50,883 bases of DNA, from positions 1 through 50,883 of the forward strand of contig JANQGW010000231.1 in NCBI GenBank assembly GCA_028282905.1. The letters run 5' to 3'. Positions 1 to 10,002 of the stretch are shown here, piece by piece. This stretch comes from Sedimentisphaerales bacterium (GTDB lineage Bacteria; Planctomycetota; Phycisphaerae; Sedimentisphaerales; Anaerohalosphaeraceae). The notes under the pieces were generated by a model, which saw nothing but the letters and a program-made list of their open reading frames with translations, did not search any database and had not been told where the DNA came from. The translations under genes and the position numbers were made by a program. Position 1 is the stretch's first letter. Each line of letters begins with the position of its first letter.

Positions 1-857
1 ATGGGTTTGGCGCGTTTGGGGCCGATGCCGATTTTGCTGCGGTGCTTGCCGTCACCGGAGAAAAACAGCACATCGTCTTTAACCACCAGCCGGCCTTCCG
101 GTACCTTGCCGAAATAGGTATCATTAACTTTTTTGCCGAGCTTGTTTTCGGAGCCGGCTTTAAACGGAATCACGATGGTCGTCGTATCTGATGGCTTGAG
201 CATATTCAGCAGCCAGATCGACAGCATCCCCGTCTTCTTTGTCCAGGTGTTTGAGCCGGTATTGGTAATCCTGTTGTCGCTTTCAAAAGCCACCATCTGC
301 ACGTCAGTACCAATCGGCACATCGATCAGAGTTTGGACTTGTGATTTATTCAGTAAATTAACCGTGCGGTCAATCTGAATGTCAAATTGTGTACCGGACC
401 AGTTGGTCAGTTGAGCTTTTTTGCGAAATGAAGCATGGGTCTGGCTTTTCGAAACCACATCATACGCCTCAATATCAATCACCGGCGGAGTCTGCCAGTT
501 TTCAAAGTCGAAGCTGTCGCCCTTTTTGAAGAAGATCGCGAACTGGCCGCCCTCCGGCCCCATCCAGAAACGTTCTTCGCCACCGTAGGCATTCATGTGC
601 GGCGTAATTTCGCCGGAGGCGATCGCCTTGTAATTCAACCAGCCGAAGCTGTCTTTGCCGCCGACGGTGCTGGTCATGACCCGGCCCTGATAATCCGGTA
701 CGACCGCCACCTGCGCCGAACCATCCGGCGACGAAAGCGTGATCACATCCACATGCTTTTCAAGAAACGCAACATCTTCGCTAAACGTCCGTTGCATCTG
801 ACAACCTCCTGTCAATAATATAATCGTTGCTAATGTAATTACAATAGAGTTTCTCAT
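1..857 (-). CDS. Exported lipoprotein, possibly DUF6786-like (3' end outside window)
   Basis: Open frame of 285 codons running off the left edge, so the C-terminus is missing. It begins with a short hydrophobic segment and a lipobox ending LLTGGC (Cys near residue 19), so the mature protein should be lipid-anchored. A Shine-Dalgarno AAGGAAG lies 6 nt before the ATG. The body is beta-rich and contains MNAYGGEERFW and GPEGGQF. From memory these resemble the planctomycete/Bacteroidetes family DUF6786, but I cannot verify that. It follows the ribulokinase gene by 41 nt on the same strand, so it is probably the sixth gene of the GH172 operon. Biochemical role unknown; a sugar-binding or glycan-processing surface protein is an inference from context only. 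Confidence 0.7.
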   Translation of the reverse strand, partial: MRNSIVITLATIILLTGGCQMQRTFSEDVAFLEKHVDVITLSSPDGSAQVAVVPDYQGRVMTSTVGGKDSFGWLNYKAIASGEITPHMNAYGGEERFWMGPEGGQFAIFFKKGDSFDFENWQTPPVIDIEAYDVVSKSQTHASFRKKAQLTNWSGTQFDIQIDRTVNLLNKSQVQTLIDVPIGTDVQMVAFESDNRITNTGSNTWTKKTGMLSIWLLNMLKPSDTTTIVIPFKAGSENKLGKKVNDTYFGKVPEGRLVVKDDVLFFSGDGKHRSKIGIGPKRAKP

Positions 858-898
858 GTTTGCTTCCTTTCATTGAAATCGTTCTCACGAGGTTCAAT

Positions 899-2590
899 TC
901 AATCGGCCTGTTGGGTTTTATCTTTGATTTCCAGCAACTGCTTCATGACATCATACAGCTCGATTTGAGTGCCTTCGACGCCAAAGGAATCATGCAGTTT
1001 GCTGTACAGGGCATACAATTCCGCATAGACCCGCGTATTGGCGGCATTCGGCTCAAAGACATCGCTCGGGCCGGCACACATCGCTGACTGGGCCTGTTCA
1101 ACCGTAGCATAGCCGCCCGCCGCTTCACCGGCAACGACCGCCGCCGCAATCGCCGAACCTAACGCACATGTCTGAGACGAGCCAGCCACTTTCATCACGC
1201 GTCCAGTCACATCTGAGTAAATCTGCATGAATAAAGCATTTTTCTCGGAAATACCGCCGCAGGCGATAATCTCGTCAATCCCAACACCGTATTCGGCCAG
1301 GCGATTGATAATCGTCAGGGCACCAAATGCCGTCGCTTCGATCAGGGCGCGATAGATTTCCGCCGGTGTCGTATGCAATGTTTGCCCTACCAGCAAGCCA
1401 GTCAGACGCTGATCGACCAGCACAGTCCGGTTGCCGTTGTTCCAGTCCAAAGCGAGCAGACCGGACTGACCGGGCTTTAACGCCGCAGCTTCTTTGGTCA
1501 GATTATCATGAGAACCTTCCTTCTCGCCGCCGGGGCAGATGACATCCACAAACCAGTTGAAAATATCACCCACCGCAGACTGGCCGGCTTCGATGCCCCA
1601 ACTGTCCGGCAGAACGGAACTGTCCACAATGCCGCACAGGCCGGGAATATCCAAAGCTTCGCCGCCTTTATCGCCGACCATAATGTCACAGGCACTGGTG
1701 CCGATGATCTTGACCAGCTTGCCGCGACCTACGCCGGAACCGACTGCGCCCATATGCGCATCCAGGGCACCGGCTGCAACAGGAATTCCCGCCGGCAGGC
1801 CCAGTGCTTCAGCCCATTCTGCTGAAAGTACACCAGCCGCCGTATTAATCGGAACTGTCTTCTCAGGCAGCGTTGCCCGAAGCTCAGCCATCGCCGGGTC
1901 GAGCTTTTCCAGGAAATCAGCCGCCGGAAAACCGCCCCAGGCTTCATTAAACATGGCCTTATGACCGGTTGCACAGCGGCCGCGAACCACCTTATCTGCG
2001 TCATCCACGCCGCAAAGCACCGCGGGAATAAAATCACAGCACTCCAGCCAAGTATAAGCCGCGTCAAAGACTTCGCGATCAACACGCAGACAATGCAGAA
2101 TCTTACTAAAGAACCATTCCGATGAATAGGTACCGCCGCAAATACTCAGATACTCCGGCTTAATGGATTTTGCCAATTCGGTAATCTCCTCAGCTTCAGC
2201 ATAGGCAGTATGGTCTTTCCACAGCCAAGCCTGAGCATTTAGATTATTGGCAAATTGTTCGCTAATCGCCAAAGGTCGGCAGTTTTTATCCACCGGCAGC
2301 GGAGTCGAACCGGTCGTATCGACACCGATCCCAATCACCTGTGACGGGTCAAAACCGGCAATGGACTCTTTGGCCGATGCCAGCGCCTCCTGCACAGTAA
2401 TTCGCAGGCCTTTCACATAATCGGCCGGATTCTGCCGAGCCAGATTATGATCGCTTGGGTCAAGCAGGATGCCATCCTTGCCGCTTTCATAGGTCCAGAC
2501 ACTGCTGGCCGATTCCATACCGATGCCCACTTCCGCAACAATACATCGGACGGAATTTGTGCCGTAATCAATTCCCAAAGTATATTTCAT
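899..2590 (-). CDS. araB: Ribulokinase, FGGY sugar kinase family
   Basis: 563 residues, close to the size of E. coli AraB (about 566). The N-terminus carries the first phosphate-binding motif (GIDYGTNSVR, residues 6-15). VGIGVDTTGSTP lies near residue 105, GTSACDIMVGD near 300, and the C-terminal adenosine-site GGISEKN near 446, all in FGGY order. It phosphorylates a 2-ketopentose with ATP in the cytoplasm. AraB enzymes are known to accept several ketopentoses, including D-ribulose, so the substrate cannot be read from the family alone. An AGGAG lies 9 nt before the ATG. It sits 29 nt downstream of the isomerase gene and is surely cotranscribed. No araA or araD gene is visible, which fits D-ribulose as well as or better than L-ribulose. 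The operon continues past the window edge, so an absence here is weak evidence. Confidence 0.9.
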   Translation of the reverse strand: MKYTLGIDYGTNSVRCIVAEVGIGMESASSVWTYESGKDGILLDPSDHNLARQNPADYVKGLRITVQEALASAKESIAGFDPSQVIGIGVDTTGSTPLPVDKNCRPLAISEQFANNLNAQAWLWKDHTAYAEAEEITELAKSIKPEYLSICGGTYSSEWFFSKILHCLRVDREVFDAAYTWLECCDFIPAVLCGVDDADKVVRGRCATGHKAMFNEAWGGFPAADFLEKLDPAMAELRATLPEKTVPINTAAGVLSAEWAEALGLPAGIPVAAGALDAHMGAVGSGVGRGKLVKIIGTSACDIMVGDKGGEALDIPGLCGIVDSSVLPDSWGIEAGQSAVGDIFNWFVDVICPGGEKEGSHDNLTKEAAALKPGQSGLLALDWNNGNRTVLVDQRLTGLLVGQTLHTTPAEIYRALIEATAFGALTIINRLAEYGVGIDEIIACGGISEKNALFMQIYSDVTGRVMKVAGSSQTCALGSAIAAAVVAGEAAGGYATVEQAQSAMCAGPSDVFEPNAANTRVYAELYALYSKLHDSFGVEGTQIELYDVMKQLLEIKDKTQQAD

Positions 2591-2619
2591 AAGGAACTCT
2601 CCTGTTTATGTTAGGCCGA

Positions 2620-4128
2620 TTACAGGTCAGCCGGTTCACAATGGTCATAGCATTCAAATGGAATGCCCAGCTCTTCCGCCAATGCCTTCAGATCCGCCAG
2701 ATGGTCGCCAAAGGCCGTCATCGGATGATTACTGTTAATCTTCTGTTCGACTTTTCCGCACAGCTTCAGATACCACTGCGGCCAGTCCCGGCTGCATCGT
2801 TCGGTACGAGCCAGCCACTGTTCTTCTGTCGGCACATCGGTCACGCCGCGACCGGCACACAGGTACAACTGGTGGTCCCGATAGCTGAAGCGTGCCCAGG
2901 TAACAACGCCCGGCTTTTTAACCACGACCGAGCAGGTACCGCCCCCGGCCTTGAAGTACATCGGCGTCTGCCGCTCAGACCAGGAACCTTCCAGTGAATC
3001 ATTGCTGCCCTGTGCAAAATACGGGGCCAACGCACCTGAGTTGACGAACCAGTACAGGTTTTCATCGCTGCTCCAGTACCGCAAGTCATTAAAGCCCGCA
3101 GGTTCGCCGCCGGTCAGCAGCTTCAGTACCTGCATGGTAATCGCCGCACCGTCATCAACCTCGGTGGCCGTCACAAATGATTCGCCGTCGCCGTCGGGAC
3201 GAAGCTTATTGTTGAGAACACCCAGCGTCAGGTCGGTTGCCGGGTAGTGTTCAATCCAATCAAGTTGGTCCTGAACACCCATGAAGTCCAGCCCAAACTG
3301 TTCTTTCAGTGCCAGAATCGCATAATAAACCTTCATCTGGAAGACCACCATTTCTTCGGTCAGCACCTTGGAAGGATCATCGCCCAGCTTCAATTCCATG
3401 CCGTTATCCAGCAAAAACTGCATGGCTTTTTTGGCCTTGTTATCATCGATTTTTTCAGCCATTTTTGCCAGACGCAGGCCGTCAAAGCCCAGCCGGGCAA
3501 TGCCGAAGTACTTCAGGAAATCGGCTTCGGAAATCTTGTTCCACATTTCCATCGAACGAGGGCCTACGCCGCCATAGACCTGCCCCTTAAGCTGCTCGAC
3601 AACCGCCTTTGCCTTTTGGCGATTTTCATCTGAAACAGCGATATCAATCGTCGGTTCAGCAGCATATTCAAAGCTGCCGGTTTCCAGGAAGGTCTTGAGG
3701 GCATCGGCGTAGGTATCCAGCTTATCGAATTCTTCCACGAAAAGGCGGCTGACGTTCATGCCGACATGCGAGCATCCGCCCGCCGCGGCTAAAAGTCCAA
3801 CGGCACCGGGATAGTCCGGAATAGTACTTCCCAACAGCAGCTTCGGCGTATCGGGATCGGCCTGCCACAGCGGCGACACCACAAAGTCCGGATAGGTCCA
3901 GCCGGCCATAAATGTAATCAGCCGCGATCCCTTGGATGTACCCACCGTGCGAATGCCTTCGGCAACGCTGGCAACAAAACCGTCAGGATTGAGTACATTC
4001 GGCTCCCAGCCAGCTTCGGTGATAATCCCGCAAATGTGCTTTAATTGTTCCTGTGCAACCGGCCAGATGGTTTCATTACAGACAGGTCGTGCATCCAAAG
4101 GAATGTAAATATCAACTACTTTGCTCAT
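2620..4128 (-). CDS. L-fucose/D-arabinose isomerase-like aldose isomerase
   Basis: 502 residues from the chosen start. An in-frame ATG four codons upstream (4140) is less likely, because GGAG at 4138-4135 gives ideal 6-nt spacing to the ATG at 4128 and overlaps the upstream ATG. The C-terminal half has FucI-like metal-site segments: TEVDDGAAITM, FNDLRYW and NSNHPMTAFGDH. The Glu, Asp and His (residues 323, 348 and 468) match in order the Mn-ligand triad of E. coli FucI. The protein is shorter than FucI (591), as in many planctomycete relatives. FucI enzymes convert L-fucose to L-fuculose and also D-arabinose to D-ribulose. With a ribulokinase directly downstream and no fuculose aldolase in view, D-arabinose isomerisation is the favoured role. 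L-arabinose or another aldose remains possible. Confidence 0.75.
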   Translation of the reverse strand: MSKVVDIYIPLDARPVCNETIWPVAQEQLKHICGIITEAGWEPNVLNPDGFVASVAEGIRTVGTSKGSRLITFMAGWTYPDFVVSPLWQADPDTPKLLLGSTIPDYPGAVGLLAAAGGCSHVGMNVSRLFVEEFDKLDTYADALKTFLETGSFEYAAEPTIDIAVSDENRQKAKAVVEQLKGQVYGGVGPRSMEMWNKISEADFLKYFGIARLGFDGLRLAKMAEKIDDNKAKKAMQFLLDNGMELKLGDDPSKVLTEEMVVFQMKVYYAILALKEQFGLDFMGVQDQLDWIEHYPATDLTLGVLNNKLRPDGDGESFVTATEVDDGAAITMQVLKLLTGGEPAGFNDLRYWSSDENLYWFVNSGALAPYFAQGSNDSLEGSWSERQTPMYFKAGGGTCSVVVKKPGVVTWARFSYRDHQLYLCAGRGVTDVPTEEQWLARTERCSRDWPQWYLKLCGKVEQKINSNHPMTAFGDHLADLKALAEELGIPFECYDHCEPADL

Positions 4129-4210
4129 ATTTGTCTCCATTCAATAAATTGTTTTCAGCAGTGCGGAAAATCTATGGGCCGCACAATTTATTCCAGTACT
4201 TCAAACTTAT

Positions 4211-6262
4211 TTAATCCACTCTTGTTAATTCAATACAGTCGATCCCGAGCATATTGCCCGGCTTTGCATCCGGGTTCTTTTCGAGAATCGTAAACGACAG
4301 GACATGCTCGCCTTTTTCAAGATGCAGCACTCCGGCCTCAAGCCGCTTGACGTGAACGCCCTCCGGCACATAAAAATCCTCAGAAGCGGACAACTCCACA
4401 CCGTCCAGCAGAATTCGGAACCGTCCGTAGTCAACCGCGGTAATCATTTGGGCCACAGCTTCGTATTGACCACTCTCTTTGATCTGAATAGCAATGGCCA
4501 GTTCATCGCCCTCTTTGCCGCGTGTCCACCAAAGATGCTTTCCGTCGCTGGTGCCCCAGGCGCCGCTCTGGGTTTCGGTAAAACCACCGGTGACTTTTCG
4601 CAGCTGAGCCGTTTCACCTTCAATAACGACATCCCCAACTTTTACAACTTTTTCAGCCGCCTTTTCAGGGTTGACTTCACCGTTGTCGGTTGCACCTTTG
4701 AACGCATACCAAAATGTTGACGGAGCATAATCGATCCAGGTCGTCGCCCAATGCCACATTTCCATATCAAATCGTAAGGATTTCGTAAATGGAATGGTGT
4801 CCAGTGCTCGATAACGGCTGTTCACGGCAAAACCGCCGGCAAGATTACCACTGCCGTTGGGTTGTGCATGGAAAGGCGCCTCAAAGAACTCGGGCCGACA
4901 CCAGGCGTAACCGTAGTAGTCCTCTGTCCCGGTGCCGAAATGTGATGGGAATGTTTCACCGTCCACATAAATTTTCTCATCGCCTTCACCCCACCATTTG
5001 GCGGCTCCATTAAAGAGCGTCAGCGTATCACCGACATAGACTCCCTGGCCCTGAATGTCGATGTAATTCAAATCAGACGCGGTCTCGCCGCCCATGCCGC
5101 CGCCGCGAACTTTCATCCCTTTGAAGCTTTTCCAGTTGGCGTGGAAATACATCGACCGCTTGTTCCACCGCCATGCACTCTTCTGGACCTGTGCCTTGAC
5201 GTCCACCTGCTGGCTGCCGTAGTTATGCACTGTAATTTGGCTGGTCTTTTCAAACGGCATCAACCAATAACTGTTCATAGTTCCGTCAGCTGTTACTTTT
5301 GTGTACCAGGTTTGATGGGGATTGATTTTATGCCCCGTTCCGAAAAAATCGCCAACCGGACACCACACCGTCCGATGACCATCAAAATGAATCTCCAGAA
5401 CCGTTGACCGAAGAGCCTGTTCAATATCCTTAGCCGTAACATTGAAGGTCAACGCGGAAATTGCCGCGGGACCGTTGATCTTCACGGACCGGCTTTGACC
5501 GGGCTGCAAGGTGTCTTTAATGTTTCCGGCGGGCTTGCTGACAAGATTCGGAGCCGGCGCCTCGTTCAGTTTTTTCTGAACCTTGGTCAGAACCGAATGG
5601 GCCTTGGCCAGTCGGTCCATTGAAAAGGTTTCAACTTTAGTACCGTCAGAGTAAGTGCGATAATTGATCTGATAATAAAGCGCTTCGCCTTTTCTGGCTC
5701 CACGGTCAACTAAAACATCGGTTTCATACGTAATCTTACAATGCTTCGCGTATGGGATCGGAAGGTAGAGATTATGAGCACGATGCTGCAGACGCGTCGT
5801 CGGCGACAGAGAACGTGATAAAGGCTCGCCCACCAGCTTTCCGCCGCTAATAACGTCCATAATGGGCCCCTCAATCACAGGCTCAGGTTTATTATCCAGA
5901 TACACCCGGAGTGTCCCATTGGAAAACTCCCCGCCGCCGGGACCGTGCCAGGTTCCCCAAAAACGCACAACAGCCCCCGGACCGTCAGCGTCCATCAAAA
6001 CATGTTCGGTTCGCCCCTGAAACTCTTCGGTGCGAATGAACTGACTGCGGTCCCAGTTGGCAAACCAACCCGGCTTATCCGCTGAAATCGAATCACGGTC
6101 ATAGCTGCTGACCTGTTTACACACAAACGCCGGCTCCGGAAAACGAGCGACAGCTGACCGATCAACCATTTCTTCAAGCAGGGAGTTTAAACTCACCTGC
6201 CCATGACAAACAACCTGAAGTAAAAACACAAAGAATATATAAGCTGCAACAGGCTTTTTCAT
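4211..6262 (-). CDS. Exported GH172 (DUF2961) glycosidase with C-terminal carbohydrate-binding-like domain
   Basis: 683 residues with a Sec signal peptide (about residues 1-22). The DUF2961/GH172 core runs to about residue 540. It contains VSSYDRDS, GPGAVVRFW, NLYLPIPYAK and the catalytic-region blocks WGEGDEKIYVDGE and FGTGTEDYYGYAW. The Glu of WGEGDE and the Glu of GTEDYY are 21 residues apart, the spacing I recall for the catalytic pair of the Bifidobacterium alpha-fructofuranosidase of GH172. Known GH172 activities act on furanosides (difructose dianhydride, alpha-D-arabinofuranosides). A beta-sandwich-like domain follows (about 548-683, starting VIEGETAQLRKV); it is very similar to the one in the next gene upstream. 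Third structural gene of the operon, 82 nt before the isomerase. Confidence 0.88.
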   Translation of the reverse strand: MKKPVAAYIFFVFLLQVVCHGQVSLNSLLEEMVDRSAVARFPEPAFVCKQVSSYDRDSISADKPGWFANWDRSQFIRTEEFQGRTEHVLMDADGPGAVVRFWGTWHGPGGGEFSNGTLRVYLDNKPEPVIEGPIMDVISGGKLVGEPLSRSLSPTTRLQHRAHNLYLPIPYAKHCKITYETDVLVDRGARKGEALYYQINYRTYSDGTKVETFSMDRLAKAHSVLTKVQKKLNEAPAPNLVSKPAGNIKDTLQPGQSRSVKINGPAAISALTFNVTAKDIEQALRSTVLEIHFDGHRTVWCPVGDFFGTGHKINPHQTWYTKVTADGTMNSYWLMPFEKTSQITVHNYGSQQVDVKAQVQKSAWRWNKRSMYFHANWKSFKGMKVRGGGMGGETASDLNYIDIQGQGVYVGDTLTLFNGAAKWWGEGDEKIYVDGETFPSHFGTGTEDYYGYAWCRPEFFEAPFHAQPNGSGNLAGGFAVNSRYRALDTIPFTKSLRFDMEMWHWATTWIDYAPSTFWYAFKGATDNGEVNPEKAAEKVVKVGDVVIEGETAQLRKVTGGFTETQSGAWGTSDGKHLWWTRGKEGDELAIAIQIKESGQYEAVAQMITAVDYGRFRILLDGVELSASEDFYVPEGVHVKRLEAGVLHLEKGEHVLSFTILEKNPDAKPGNMLGIDCIELTRVD

Positions 6263-6347
6263 TTTTATTAACCTTCCATAATCATCTTATTATTGTCGAC
6301 ACTGTCCTAAACCCTGACGCCCAAATCATTTCAATTTACCAAAGGGA

Positions 6348-8366
6348 TTAATCCACATTTGTTAACTTAAGACAATCGATTCCAAGGTAATTGCCCGGTT
6401 TGGCGGACGAATTCTTTTCAAGAATCGTAAACGACAGAATATGTTCACCTTTTTCAAGATGCCGCCGACCGACCTCAAGCCGCTTAACATGAACCCCCTG
6501 CGGCACATAGAAATCCTCAGCGGCTGACAATTCCTGACCATCCAGCACAATACGGAACCGACCATAATCCGCCGCGGTAATCATCTGGGCAACCACCTCA
6601 TATTCACCCGTCTGGGCAACCTGAATCGCAATGGCCAGTTCGTCACCTACTTGGCCGCGTGTCCACCAGAGGTGTTTGTCGCCGCTGGAACTCCAATTAC
6701 CGCTTTGTGCCTCCGTAAAGCCGCCGGTGACTTTTCGCAGTTGAGCCGTTTCACCTTCAACAAATAGGTGGACCTTTCCAATTTTCTCGGCAACCTTCTC
6801 CGGAGAAATCTCCCCATTATTCGTCGCACCATCAAAAGTATACCAGTATGTCGTGGCGGCATAATCCAGCAAGGTTGCCTGCCAATGCCACAACTCCATG
6901 TCAAATTGAAATGACTTATTAAAAGGAATGGAATCCAGCGACCGTACCCGGGTGTTGGTGGTATGGTTTACGGAATTGTTGCCTGCACCGTTTGGCTGAG
7001 CATGAAAAGGAGCGGTGAAATAGCCGTGCCAACACCATGCGTAACCAAAATAATCCTCAGAACCCGTGCCAAAATGCGAAGGGAATTTTTCACCATCGAC
7101 AAAAATCTTTTCATCGCCTTCGCCCCACCATTTATTGCCCGCAGCATTTGCTCTGTTAAACACCGCAAGCGTATCGCCGACATAAACGCCCTTGCCGTTA
7201 ATTTTTACATAATTCCAGTCTTCTATCTTATGCTGATCCGGACCAAATACCGCGATCTCATTTTCACCACGCCAAGAGCTGTGGAAGTACATCGTCCGAT
7301 CGATCCATTTCCAGTCTGAAACGCCGATGTCAGCGATTTCCACCGTTACCTCATCACTGCCGTGATTGGTTACTGTCACGGTTGCGTTTTTCTTAAACGG
7401 CATCGGCCAATAGCAACTCATCCAACCGTCTTTGTCCACCTGTCGCCACCAGCCTTTATACGCATTCAGACCGAGACCGGTGCCAAAAAATTCCCCGATC
7501 GGCACCCACACCGTCCGCTGCCCGTCAAATTCTGCACTGATCACCGTCGAACGCATCGCCTGACCAATGTTTTTGGCTTCGATTTTAGCTTTGAGTAAGC
7601 AGATTGCACCAAGACCGGTAACGCTGCGGCTCATGCTCTGGCCCGGTTTCAATACACCCTTAGAGCCTTCAACGGTACGCGCAACTTTCAGAGGATGCTT
7701 ATTACCTTCCAATAACTGCTTCTGTACTTTCTCAATCTTTGTGGCGTTGGCTTTGAATTCAGCCATCGTAAATGTTTTGACATCAGTCCCTTTGGGGTAT
7801 TGACGATAATTAATATTGTAATAGAGGTTGTCGCTGAAATCTTTTGTTTCTTTTTCGTGGGGGCCATCATAAGTGATTTTGATACTTTTTTGGTATGGGA
7901 TCGGCAGATAGAGATTACGGCCGCGTGAACGTTCGGCACTTAAAGGCCCGCCCAGCAGAACATCGCCGCCAATGAGTTCGTCGGCTTTCCCCTGAAACAC
8001 CGGCTCGCTGGCGCCATCGAGATAAACCCGAATAACACCGCCAAATTTAAAGCCTGTGATCCACCAGCGAACAACAACGCCGGGGCCTTTTTCGTCCATC
8101 ATCACCCATTCACGCCGACCGTCAACGTCTTCAACGCCGTAGAAATGGGACCAGTCATCGTTGGCAAACCACTCGGCATTACCGGGGGTCTTCGACAGAC
8201 GGTCATAGCTGCTGACCTGCAAACAGGTAAACTCCGGCTCGGGAAACTCCGCGATACGGGAACGATCCACCATCTCCTCAAGCAATCCCTCCAGCGTAAT
8301 CGGTTCGGCTTGAGCCCAGCTCAAAAGAACAGTTAAAACAAGCACCATTATCAAACTCATTTTCAT
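6348..8366 (-). CDS. Exported GH172 (DUF2961) glycosidase, paralogue with same C-terminal domain
   Basis: 672 residues with a signal peptide ending near WAQAEP (about residue 21). Domain order is the same as in the neighbour at 4211-6262: a GH172 core with VSSYDRLS, NLYLPIPYQK, WGEGDEKIFVDGE and GTGSEDYFGYAW, then a C-terminal beta-rich domain from about residue 537 (FVEGETAQLRKV). By eye the C-terminal domains of the two proteins are roughly three-quarters identical, while the catalytic cores are clearly more diverged (around half). The pair therefore arose by duplication, with the tail conserved or homogenised. It should act outside the cytoplasm on the same glycan, perhaps on a different linkage or position. 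It is 85 nt upstream of the next GH172 gene and 61 nt downstream of the first. Confidence 0.88.
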   Translation of the reverse strand: MKMSLIMVLVLTVLLSWAQAEPITLEGLLEEMVDRSRIAEFPEPEFTCLQVSSYDRLSKTPGNAEWFANDDWSHFYGVEDVDGRREWVMMDEKGPGVVVRWWITGFKFGGVIRVYLDGASEPVFQGKADELIGGDVLLGGPLSAERSRGRNLYLPIPYQKSIKITYDGPHEKETKDFSDNLYYNINYRQYPKGTDVKTFTMAEFKANATKIEKVQKQLLEGNKHPLKVARTVEGSKGVLKPGQSMSRSVTGLGAICLLKAKIEAKNIGQAMRSTVISAEFDGQRTVWVPIGEFFGTGLGLNAYKGWWRQVDKDGWMSCYWPMPFKKNATVTVTNHGSDEVTVEIADIGVSDWKWIDRTMYFHSSWRGENEIAVFGPDQHKIEDWNYVKINGKGVYVGDTLAVFNRANAAGNKWWGEGDEKIFVDGEKFPSHFGTGSEDYFGYAWCWHGYFTAPFHAQPNGAGNNSVNHTTNTRVRSLDSIPFNKSFQFDMELWHWQATLLDYAATTYWYTFDGATNNGEISPEKVAEKIGKVHLFVEGETAQLRKVTGGFTEAQSGNWSSSGDKHLWWTRGQVGDELAIAIQVAQTGEYEVVAQMITAADYGRFRIVLDGQELSAAEDFYVPQGVHVKRLEVGRRHLEKGEHILSFTILEKNSSAKPGNYLGIDCLKLTNVD

Positions 8367-8427
8367 TGCTCAGTCACTTCCAAAAAAAGGGGTATTTCAT
8401 TTTCGACAGATTACAATAATGAAACGG

Positions 8428-9960
8428 TCAATCAGTTAAGGGAATCGTACCGGGTCGGGTATCATAAAAATACACGGCACTGCTGTAATCTGCGACACAA
8501 GCATTAGCAGGGCCATGCTCTATATCAGCCGTAATCTTACCGTCATACGGCACCACATCACTGACATGCCAGCGGTAGCAAACCGCTCGCATGGAGGTTT
8601 TTCGGTCCGTTCCATAAACCGGAAATCCATGCAAGGCTCTCGCCCCCGGCTCATTGAGCCGGCCTTCAACAGCGTACCAGCCGCAGTTAAAATAGTCTTC
8701 ACTGCCGGTGCCGTGAATCAGCAATTCATCGTTCACGAAAAACCGTTCGTCACCTTCGAGCCAAATAGGAAACCAGTCATTGTATTTTGGCCCTTCGGTT
8801 ACCATGTAAACTCCAAAATAATGCCCTTTGCCCCGGGTTTTCAGCCAGGGATAATACACCTTGGGCTGAGCGGGTTTGGCCTCGTGATAGAGTCCATGGA
8901 AATAGGTCATGGTGTCAGCATCAAAATCAAACGGCTTGGTCATCACTGTCAGTGTCGCCGCCCAATCCTTTTCCGCAACAAGCTCGATTCTCGCATTTTT
9001 TCCGTAAGCCATGGGCATAAAATTGTAATAACCCTTATCACTCTTACCAACAAACAGCGACTGATACGGTTCGGGCTGGAAGACCTGCCCAAAGAAATGC
9101 GACAGCGGCAAATCTACGGCTGCGGCTTGGGCATCATCCCAGAAAATCCGAATCCGCCCCACAGCACTGTCAGTAATGAACTCTTCACTAAGATCAATAT
9201 AGATGCCCCGAACCAGGTTTCCACCTTGAGGTAAATCAATCGCCTGCTTGTCACCGGCTTTCAATTTGATGTTAAATTCCTTTTCTGTCGATCCTTCGAG
9301 AAGTTTTTCGGGACGCTTCCAAACTTCAACCGCTTTTGCCACCTGTTGCTTTTTCGCAGCACTGTAATCCATTGAAAAAGTCTCTATCCCCTCCGCCGAC
9401 TCAAACTGGCTGTAGGTAATCTGGTAAAATTTGACAGCAGTACCTTCAAAAACAATCTTACAGCCATTGCGATAGGCAATCGGGACATAACAGTAAAAAC
9501 CTCCCAGCGTCTGACCGACAAGAGGCTCGGGAAATTGTGAAAGTTTACCGGCAAAGATATCTTCCAAAGGCACATCAATCGCAGGAACTTTGGAACCATC
9601 CAGATAGACCTTGATATGATCGCCCTTACCCCCCAAAACACCGTCACGCTTATGTTCTGCGTGAGGCATCCAGATACGATGAACCACGCCGGCACCTTTC
9701 ATCTCGGCCACGACACTATTGCCATCTTCAATTCGAAGTTTGGAATATGTGCCGCTGAAACCATCATCATTTCCACCGCTGCGGTCATAGCTGCTGAACA
9801 TCCTGCAGGTCACGCCGGGACGTAAACAGGGCAATGTCTCAAGTTCATACAACTCTTTAATGGAACCGGTGGGTTGATAGCTGCTGCCGCCTATGGCAAT
9901 CTGTCCGATAACCAACACAGATTGCGCCAAGAGTAACATTAACAAACAATTTTTCCTCAT
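8428..9960 (-). CDS. Exported GH172 (DUF2961) glycosidase, short form, first gene of operon
   Basis: 510 residues with a signal peptide (about 1-20, ending VIGQ). It has the GH172 core only: FSSYDRSGG, GAGVVHRIW, YCYVPIAYR, WLEGDERFFVNDE and HGTGSEDYFNCGWY. It lacks the C-terminal carbohydrate-binding-like domain of the two paralogues. The two conserved Glu residues (LEGDE and SEDYF) are 19 residues apart here rather than 21, so it belongs to a different subgroup. GGAG lies 10 nt before the ATG. As the first gene of the minus-strand operon and divergent from the XylR-like regulator, it defines the regulated promoter region 9961-10213. A furanosidase acting on a polysaccharide side chain is inferred from the family. 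Confidence 0.87.
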   Translation of the reverse strand: MRKNCLLMLLLAQSVLVIGQIAIGGSSYQPTGSIKELYELETLPCLRPGVTCRMFSSYDRSGGNDDGFSGTYSKLRIEDGNSVVAEMKGAGVVHRIWMPHAEHKRDGVLGGKGDHIKVYLDGSKVPAIDVPLEDIFAGKLSQFPEPLVGQTLGGFYCYVPIAYRNGCKIVFEGTAVKFYQITYSQFESAEGIETFSMDYSAAKKQQVAKAVEVWKRPEKLLEGSTEKEFNIKLKAGDKQAIDLPQGGNLVRGIYIDLSEEFITDSAVGRIRIFWDDAQAAAVDLPLSHFFGQVFQPEPYQSLFVGKSDKGYYNFMPMAYGKNARIELVAEKDWAATLTVMTKPFDFDADTMTYFHGLYHEAKPAQPKVYYPWLKTRGKGHYFGVYMVTEGPKYNDWFPIWLEGDERFFVNDELLIHGTGSEDYFNCGWYAVEGRLNEPGARALHGFPVYGTDRKTSMRAVCYRWHVSDVVPYDGKITADIEHGPANACVADYSSAVYFYDTRPGTIPLTD

Positions 9961-10002
9961 AATCGTTTTTCTCCATGTCGAACAGATTTCGCAACTGTCG
10001 GT

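Noticed and set aside
8515..9234. Plus-strand frame of 239 codons
   Set aside because: Antisense to the first GH172 gene; composition follows the codon periodicity of the real gene.
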